In this document: positions 15,495-20,290 of the stretch, in pieces | How positions within the stretch are numbered: position 1 is the stretch's first letter | Layout of the letters: every line of letters begins with the position of its first letter | From: Candidatus Zixiibacteriota bacterium | Lineage (GTDB): Bacteria > Zixibacteria > MSB-5A5 > GN15 > JAAZOE01 | Reading direction: 5' to 3' | DNA length: 20,290 nucleotides | Assembly (NCBI GenBank): GCA_030588275.1 | Contig: JAUUYJ010000008.1 | Span: forward strand, 1-20,290 | The notes under the pieces: generated by a model | Seen by the model: only the letters and a program-made list of their open reading frames with translations | Told to the model about the DNA's origin: nothing | Database searches by the model: none | Program-made: the position numbers and the translations under genes

Positions 15495-16651
15495 GACTGA
15501 ACCTTTCCAGCGGTCTCTTTATTGGCGATTTTTTGCCTTAGATTACTGGCAAATTTATCAGCCGCCAAATCGATATCCAACTCCGCCGTACAACCATCAA
15601 AATCTTCGTCACTCTTCCAATCATCGGTCGTAAACCGCTTCATCGCCTTCGTCAACTTCGAACGATTCCTGACCGGAACAGACAGACCGGTGCGGTACCG
15701 TTCGGCAAAATATTTAAGATCGCCAACGTCGGTGACAATCACCGGCCGCTTGAGTTGCATCGCTTCACCAAAGGTCAGAGGTAACGAATCGGCATGGGTA
15801 GGAATAATTACCGCCGTCGATTGGGCAATCAACCCCCACATCTTTTCTGATGAGACAAAGCCGGTCAGGGTTACTTTATCCTGTAAACCGAACCGTTTGA
15901 TGCGGCGTTCCAACTCGGACTGCACTCCACCAGACCCTATATAGATTAGTCTCCATTCGGGGAACTCTGGCGAGATGCGGCGGAATGAGGCCAACAGATC
16001 ATAGACCCCTTTGGCTCGTTCAACCCGGCCGGGGCAAACGAATATCTTTTCGCTTATGGTGGTCTCAATGTCATCAGGCAATAACACCCGGCGCATCGAT
16101 GGTAAAAATTGGTACTGACACCCGGATAATTTCTGAGCCTGTCGCCCCAGATCGCGACCATCACTATAAACGATGTCAGCTGACCTGAGAACAGACACTA
16201 TTTTGGAGCCGACAACCGGCAGTTTGGCGTATGTATGAATATCAGAACCAAGACACCAGACATCGTACGGCAGATTGAACTTATCATACAGCTTTTTGGC
16301 AAACAGCCCGGCTGGAGCGGCCCACAAAGCCAGACAGAAATCAAAATGATGCTCCTGATGGAGGCGGATCGCTTCCTTTTGGCCATTTACAATATAGTTT
16401 TTTATTTTCACCCAACTTGAAGGTGCTAACTTCGGGAGTGATCCGATATTTTTATCATCCTCACCCCAGTCAAAGCGGATTATCTGCTGGTCATCATCAT
16501 ACTTTTCGGCCTGATGATTCGGAGTTAGAACCGTGCAATCAATATCGTTTCTGCGCAGGCCAGCCACAAAGTCCGCCACAAACGGAGAGGCACAATCGTC
16601 GGCATGAGCCGGATAACGGTTGGTGATTAGAAGCAGCTTAATTTTTGACAT
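15488..16651 (-). CDS. Glycosyltransferase family 4 (GT-B fold)
   Basis: This is a 387-residue GT4 enzyme that would add a sugar from a nucleotide-sugar donor to a cytoplasmic, lipid-linked acceptor. The N-terminal acceptor half begins LLLITNRYPAHADD and contains DVWCLGSDIHTYAK. The C-terminal donor half has VCPGRVERAKGVYDLL (205-220), LIYIGSGG (235-242), VTLTGFVSSEKM and the nucleotide-binding motif DSLPLTFGEAMQLKRPVIVTD. That motif has D288 where most members have the first E of the E-x7-E pair; E296 is kept. The ATG at 16651 is preferred to the TTG one codon upstream, and GGGAG lies 7 nt before it. The start overlaps the GT2 stop by 14 bp. Sugar specificity cannot be assigned. Confidence 0.88.
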   Translation of the reverse strand: MSKIKLLLITNRYPAHADDCASPFVADFVAGLRRNDIDCTVLTPNHQAEKYDDDQQIIRFDWGEDDKNIGSLPKLAPSSWVKIKNYIVNGQKEAIRLHQEHHFDFCLALWAAPAGLFAKKLYDKFNLPYDVWCLGSDIHTYAKLPVVGSKIVSVLRSADIVYSDGRDLGRQAQKLSGCQYQFLPSMRRVLLPDDIETTISEKIFVCPGRVERAKGVYDLLASFRRISPEFPEWRLIYIGSGGVQSELERRIKRFGLQDKVTLTGFVSSEKMWGLIAQSTAVIIPTHADSLPLTFGEAMQLKRPVIVTDVGDLKYFAERYRTGLSVPVRNRSKLTKAMKRFTTDDWKSDEDFDGCTAELDIDLAADKFASNLRQKIANKETAGKVQSC

Positions 16652-17672
16652 CAACCGTCTCCCGCTTAAGCCTCACCGGTTGAGCAATAGTTTCGACTTC
16701 GGCGTCGATCGTTTCCAGACGCTGGAGGATATTACCTTGACGACGCTGAACTCGGAAAATTTCGCGGCGCAGACTCACTAAAAGCGATCCGATAAAACCA
16801 AACAACAAAACCTGCATCCCGGCCAAGAGCATCATGACCATCAAAGTCATCATCGGACGATTGGGATTTAAAGTTCCGGCCTGCCACAGATAGATGATGT
16901 AAGAGCCCATCCCCAACCCAGCGACGATCAGAAAGAGCCCGACCATGCCAAACAAAAGTGATGGCTTTTCAAAGAGAGAAAAAAGGATGTGTGATAATGC
17001 CGTCGCCTTAAACCGGAATTTTGACTTTCCTTTTAATCGTCCGGTTAAGGTCGCCGGAAATTCGATGACTCGAAAACCGGCCGATATCCCTTTCGATAGG
17101 ATTTCGAGGTGAATCTCTTTTCCGTCCGATTCCAGATCAATCGTTTTGATCGCATCGGCGCGATAACCACGTAATATCCCGGTAACCGTCTTGAGACCAC
17201 CCGGCATCACCCGGGACAGGATAAAATTACCGAGGCGGCTAATCATCAGGCGATTGGAGGGAACGTTGTTGGTTTCTCCCCCCTCCATGTACGGTGACCC
17301 GACAACCATATCCGGCTGTGTCGGGCTTGAAAGCAATTTGTACATCACCGGTAGATACGCTTCGTCGTACGACAGGTCAGCATCGGTCGTCATAATAAAG
17401 CGACCGCTCGCCTGATTAATACCGGTCCGCAAGGCGCGTCCTCGTCCGGAATTATCGGGATATCCAACCGGGTTGATACAGTCGTCAAGACGACCGATCT
17501 CAACCAGTTTGGCCATCGTATCATCAGTCGATCCGTCATCAACCGGAATAATTTCAAACGAAACCTCGGCCAATTTCAGGGCCGCTTTGATCCGTTCCAA
17601 ATTGCCCGGCAGGTTGGCCGCTTCGTTAAACATCGGTACGACAACCGAAATTTCTATCGGATAATTTTTCAT
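16638..17672 (-). CDS. Membrane-bound glycosyltransferase family 2 (polyprenyl-phosphate type)
   Basis: This is a 344-residue GT2 enzyme. The GT-A domain (about 7-210) has VVPMFNEAANL, PVDDGSTDDT (donor-binding D45/D46) and the metal-binding DAD motif in TTDADLSYDE (97-99). 'RGYRADAIKTIDLESDGKEIHLEIL' is typical of dolichyl/polyprenyl-phosphate sugar transferases (DPM1/GtrB/ArnC-like). Two membrane helices follow at about 239-262 and 277-301, then a basic C-terminal coiled tail. This fits an enzyme that loads a sugar on polyprenyl phosphate for use outside the cell, and the adjacent DUF2723 membrane protein could then use it as donor. The ATG overlaps the DUF2723 stop by 4 bp. Confidence 0.88.
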   Translation of the reverse strand: MKNYPIEISVVVPMFNEAANLPGNLERIKAALKLAEVSFEIIPVDDGSTDDTMAKLVEIGRLDDCINPVGYPDNSGRGRALRTGINQASGRFIMTTDADLSYDEAYLPVMYKLLSSPTQPDMVVGSPYMEGGETNNVPSNRLMISRLGNFILSRVMPGGLKTVTGILRGYRADAIKTIDLESDGKEIHLEILSKGISAGFRVIEFPATLTGRLKGKSKFRFKATALSHILFSLFEKPSLLFGMVGLFLIVAGLGMGSYIIYLWQAGTLNPNRPMMTLMVMMLLAGMQVLLFGFIGSLLVSLRREIFRVQRRQGNILQRLETIDAEVETIAQPVRLKRETVDVKN

Positions 17673-19603
17673 AACCTGCTCAACTTTCCATCGTTCAATT
17701 TTTTAAGTGCTTCTTCTGCTTCAGGACACCCATCACCCGTTTTGACCGCCGCCTCAAGAAGCATAATAGCCTCCTGTTCCATTCCGGATTTTAAGGCTGC
17801 ATTCCCCAATATCCACAGATACTGCGGGTTGCTCGGATCGATTTCGACGGCGTATTGAAACAGCTCGTACGCCTTATCCATCTGACCGATCTGATCAAAG
17901 TAGATGCCATAATTGAAAGCCATCCGGGCAACTATATCATGTGTCATCAAATCGCTCGCCTGCCCAGCAATCTCTTCGAGCATATCAAAAATATGTGAAC
18001 TGCCGACCGCATCGGATGCAATCCCGCTTGATTTGTTTTGATCCTCTTGCCAGCTAAACAGAAGCCCATGCGGGACAACATTATCATTATCGACCCCAAG
18101 GACACCCGGCTGTAGGAGGATTGGTCGGTTTTTTATATTGAGACTGCAAAACCTTTTCATCGCACCAATCATATCGTAGATTTTGTGAAGTTTGAATTCC
18201 GGTGGATAGATCAGATCGGGATACATCAGACTGACTTCTCCACGGTACGAGGGGCGATAAAAAGCGCCACCCGAAATGATGGCCAGATCGGACCTTTTGC
18301 CTCGGGCCAAGTGGTGATACCACAGCGGCATCAACGAACTGTCTTCGTAAAGAATCAAAATTGCGTTGGGTGGGGCCTGATCAAGCATCATCAGAGCCAA
18401 CCGGTCGGCTCCGTTGGAATGGGACAGATCACAAGCTGTAATATTTTCTGTATATTGAAACAGCACCAGAAAGGACAACAGCGAAACAGCCAGGACCGGA
18501 ACCAACTTTACGTTTGCCTGGTATTTTGAAATTATACTTGAAAGCAATTGATAGAAACCGACCGTTCCCAACCCAACCAATAAGACCAAAGCGGGTCCGG
18601 CATAAGCGACTATATCAAAATTGACGAGATAGAAATCGACCGCCCAAACGGTGATACCGAACCCAACGATTATAGCCGTTGGAAGAAGCAGAAGATAAGG
18701 CCTTCCCTTCCGAACAAAAGCACTCACCATCCAGATCAGGCTGGCAAACAGGAGAACCCCTCCCTGATTGATTACAAAACGAACCAGCTTCACAGTCCGG
18801 GCCGGATAATTGGGCGGAGCAAAGGAGCTCTCGGGGTAGTAATCCTCCCCGGATCGAGTTATTACCTTGGACGCTTCGGAAATTGATTTTGGCTGGCCGG
18901 TATTAACAGCCGGATCGTGGTTGGCACGTATTGGCAGATAGGCGTAGCATGTTACGGCTATTCCAAAAATCAACGTCCCGGCCAGTATGATAGCGGTTAT
19001 TCTGCCACGTATAACATCGCGCGGAATTACAAATGGAAGGGCCAGAATAAACGGCAAACTGATCATCGCCAAAAGAGAATGATTGGTATAGGCCAAGCCC
19101 TGAATGAAAACGGCCAGGAAGGATAATTTTATTTTTTGGGCAGAATCGTGGCCGCTCATTATTTTTAGAAACAGATAAACAACCAATAGCGCGAATAACA
19201 GATTGAGCGCATACACTTCGGCCCGCACCGCAGATTGCCAAACCGGGAGAGTCAAAAAGGCAACCGTTGTTCCGAGAGCGGAAACGACCGCTTTGTTTTT
19301 TTGGTTTCCGGAAAGGGGCGACAGTACATTTAGGATGATGCCATACATCACCCAGGCGGCTCCGATGGTTGTTAACGCGGAAAATATATTTGTCGCCAAA
19401 GCTGGTTCGACTGGCAGGATGATATTGAAAAACCGTCCCAATATAGTATAGATCGGAAAGCTGGGGGAATGGGGCAGGCCCAGAATTGCATTGCAGGCGG
19501 CAAACGATGAGGAGTCTGCCCAAAACAGGCCGGGCGCCAGAGTTTGAAAATAAACAAGCGCCAACCCGGCTGACATTATCCCCGGAGTGATAAATCTTTT
19601 CAT
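17669..19603 (-). CDS. DUF2723-type polytopic membrane protein with C-terminal TPR
   Basis: This is a 644-residue membrane protein of the DUF2723 family, GT-C-like and related to TMEM260 O-mannosyltransferases. The family signature is near the N-terminus: PGLFWADSSSFAACNAILGLPHSPSFPIY (24-52), with D30 in the position of the conserved acidic residue and a PHSPSFP in place of the usual HPPGYP. About ten hydrophobic helices occupy residues 8-410. A soluble part then contains ILILYEDSSLMPLWYHHL and ends in TPR units (about 555-635). I infer transfer of a lipid-linked sugar onto a protein or glycan at the outer face of the inner membrane; the sequence does not identify the acceptor. No clear Shine-Dalgarno is visible before ATG. 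A paralogue lies 93 bp upstream. Confidence 0.82.
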   Translation of the reverse strand: MKRFITPGIMSAGLALVYFQTLAPGLFWADSSSFAACNAILGLPHSPSFPIYTILGRFFNIILPVEPALATNIFSALTTIGAAWVMYGIILNVLSPLSGNQKNKAVVSALGTTVAFLTLPVWQSAVRAEVYALNLLFALLVVYLFLKIMSGHDSAQKIKLSFLAVFIQGLAYTNHSLLAMISLPFILALPFVIPRDVIRGRITAIILAGTLIFGIAVTCYAYLPIRANHDPAVNTGQPKSISEASKVITRSGEDYYPESSFAPPNYPARTVKLVRFVINQGGVLLFASLIWMVSAFVRKGRPYLLLLPTAIIVGFGITVWAVDFYLVNFDIVAYAGPALVLLVGLGTVGFYQLLSSIISKYQANVKLVPVLAVSLLSFLVLFQYTENITACDLSHSNGADRLALMMLDQAPPNAILILYEDSSLMPLWYHHLARGKRSDLAIISGGAFYRPSYRGEVSLMYPDLIYPPEFKLHKIYDMIGAMKRFCSLNIKNRPILLQPGVLGVDNDNVVPHGLLFSWQEDQNKSSGIASDAVGSSHIFDMLEEIAGQASDLMTHDIVARMAFNYGIYFDQIGQMDKAYELFQYAVEIDPSNPQYLWILGNAALKSGMEQEAIMLLEAAVKTGDGCPEAEEALKKLNDGKLSRL

Positions 19604-19696
19604 ACTAACTATTTCGGGAAATCAGCCCGATTCCTTAGGTGAAATTTGGCTCGACTTCGGTTATTTTGATGCGGAAACCATAACGGAGACTGTTAG

Positions 19697-20290
19697 TTAC
19701 ATATTCAGTCCGGCAAGAATACGATCCGCCTCGGGACACCCATCACCAGTTATTGCCGCTTCCTGCAAAAGAACCAGCGCTTGCCTTCGATTGCCGGCTG
19801 AGAGTGCCGCTTTGCCGATTGTTAACAGGTAGTATGGGTTGTTGCCGTCGGTTTCGATCGCATAATTAAAACAGGCCAGCGAGAGACTGTCCCGTCCGAC
19901 CCGCTCCAGATAAATCCCAAAATTAAAAGCGGTTCGAGCCAGATAATCTTTGGTCATCAGATCGGAGGTTCCGGCCTGAAGGCTGTCGAGCCATTCCAGA
20001 GTTAACTCTGGGTTGCTTATCAAAAGGCGCCGTCTATCAGATCGGTATTGATACAGATATCCATTCGGTTCAAGCCTTGAGGCATCACCATTAAACAGAC
20101 CAAACTCAACCTGAATCGGGTGACGGTCGATGTTCAATTCACAAAATTCCAACAGGTTTCGGCTCAGATCGGTCAGTTTATAATTGGCAAAGTCAGCCGG
20201 GAAAATTAAATCGGGATGAGCTTCCCTGATTTCATTTCTATAGGCCGGATTATATAATCCACGACCCAATATCAAAATCAGGTCAGACCG
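19697..20290 (-). CDS. DUF2723/TPR paralogue, C-terminal part only (cut by window edge)
   Basis: The frame stays open to the last base, so the gene continues outside the window; 198 codons are visible. Read from the edge it starts RSDLILILGRGLYNPAYR. This aligns with RSDLAIISGGAFYRPSYR in the neighbouring 644-residue DUF2723 protein and continues alike to the ends (DLMTKDYLARTAFNFGIYL against DLMTHDIVARMAFNYGIYF; TGDGCPEA in both). It is therefore the C-terminal soluble/TPR part of a second DUF2723-type protein. The missing N-terminal part should be the multi-helix membrane domain. It is probably in the same transcript as the downstream gene, 93 bp away. An internal TTG at 20275 is not a real start because the homology extends upstream of it. 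Confidence 0.78.
   Translation of the reverse strand, partial: RSDLILILGRGLYNPAYRNEIREAHPDLIFPADFANYKLTDLSRNLLEFCELNIDRHPIQVEFGLFNGDASRLEPNGYLYQYRSDRRRLLISNPELTLEWLDSLQAGTSDLMTKDYLARTAFNFGIYLERVGRDSLSLACFNYAIETDGNNPYYLLTIGKAALSAGNRRQALVLLQEAAITGDGCPEADRILAGLNM

Overview
The window looks like chromosomal DNA of a Gram-negative bacterium of the FCB superphylum, with a Zixibacteria-like candidate lineage as my best guess. The main pointers are a FlgD-like C-terminal sorting domain carrying the PNPFNP signature at the end of a large exported protein, many signal peptides, and a glycan-assembly cluster containing DUF2723 membrane proteins. The lineage is an inference, because no rRNA or other marker gene is present. 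I see no mobile element, CRISPR array, tRNA or rRNA gene. Coding density is high, and several neighbouring genes overlap by exactly 4 bp (ATGA).

Layout. (1) 207-4413, minus strand: a two-gene unit encoding a secreted protein with about 14 beta-propeller-like blade repeats and a sorting domain, followed by an exported M23 peptidase. A hairpin with a T-tract at 5-27 probably ends the transcript. (2) 4414-4843: a divergent intergenic region. (3) 4844-8337, plus strand: an ECF sigma factor, its membrane-bound zinc-finger anti-sigma factor, and an exported acidic coiled-coil plus DUF4097 beta-solenoid protein. This is a compact envelope-sensing module. (4) 8540-13896, minus strand: a four-gene unit read as GND-Y repeat protein, HEAT-repeat protein, YprB-like DEDD exonuclease, and HDOD protein with a histidine-kinase-like dimerisation tail. 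A sigma70-like promoter at 13902-13931 sits so close to the first ATG that the mRNA would be leaderless. Its -10 lies in a perfect 15-bp palindrome, and three 18-bp direct repeats lie just upstream. (5) 14017-20290, minus strand: a cell-surface glycan cluster with two tandem DUF2723/TPR paralogues (the upstream one cut by the window edge), a GT2 and a GT4 glycosyltransferase, and two class I SAM methyltransferases.

Working together: region 5 most likely builds and decorates a surface glycan. Its DUF2723 and GT2 proteins are membrane bound, while GT4 and the methyltransferases are cytoplasmic. Region 3 would sense the envelope and make a periplasmic or surface scaffold. Region 1 supplies an exported peptidase and a large surface protein. 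Region 4 is the least understood. It couples two exported repeat proteins with two cytoplasmic proteins and has an elaborate start region. Its first gene, with twelve DxxG[ND]DxY repeats, is the best candidate for something undescribed.
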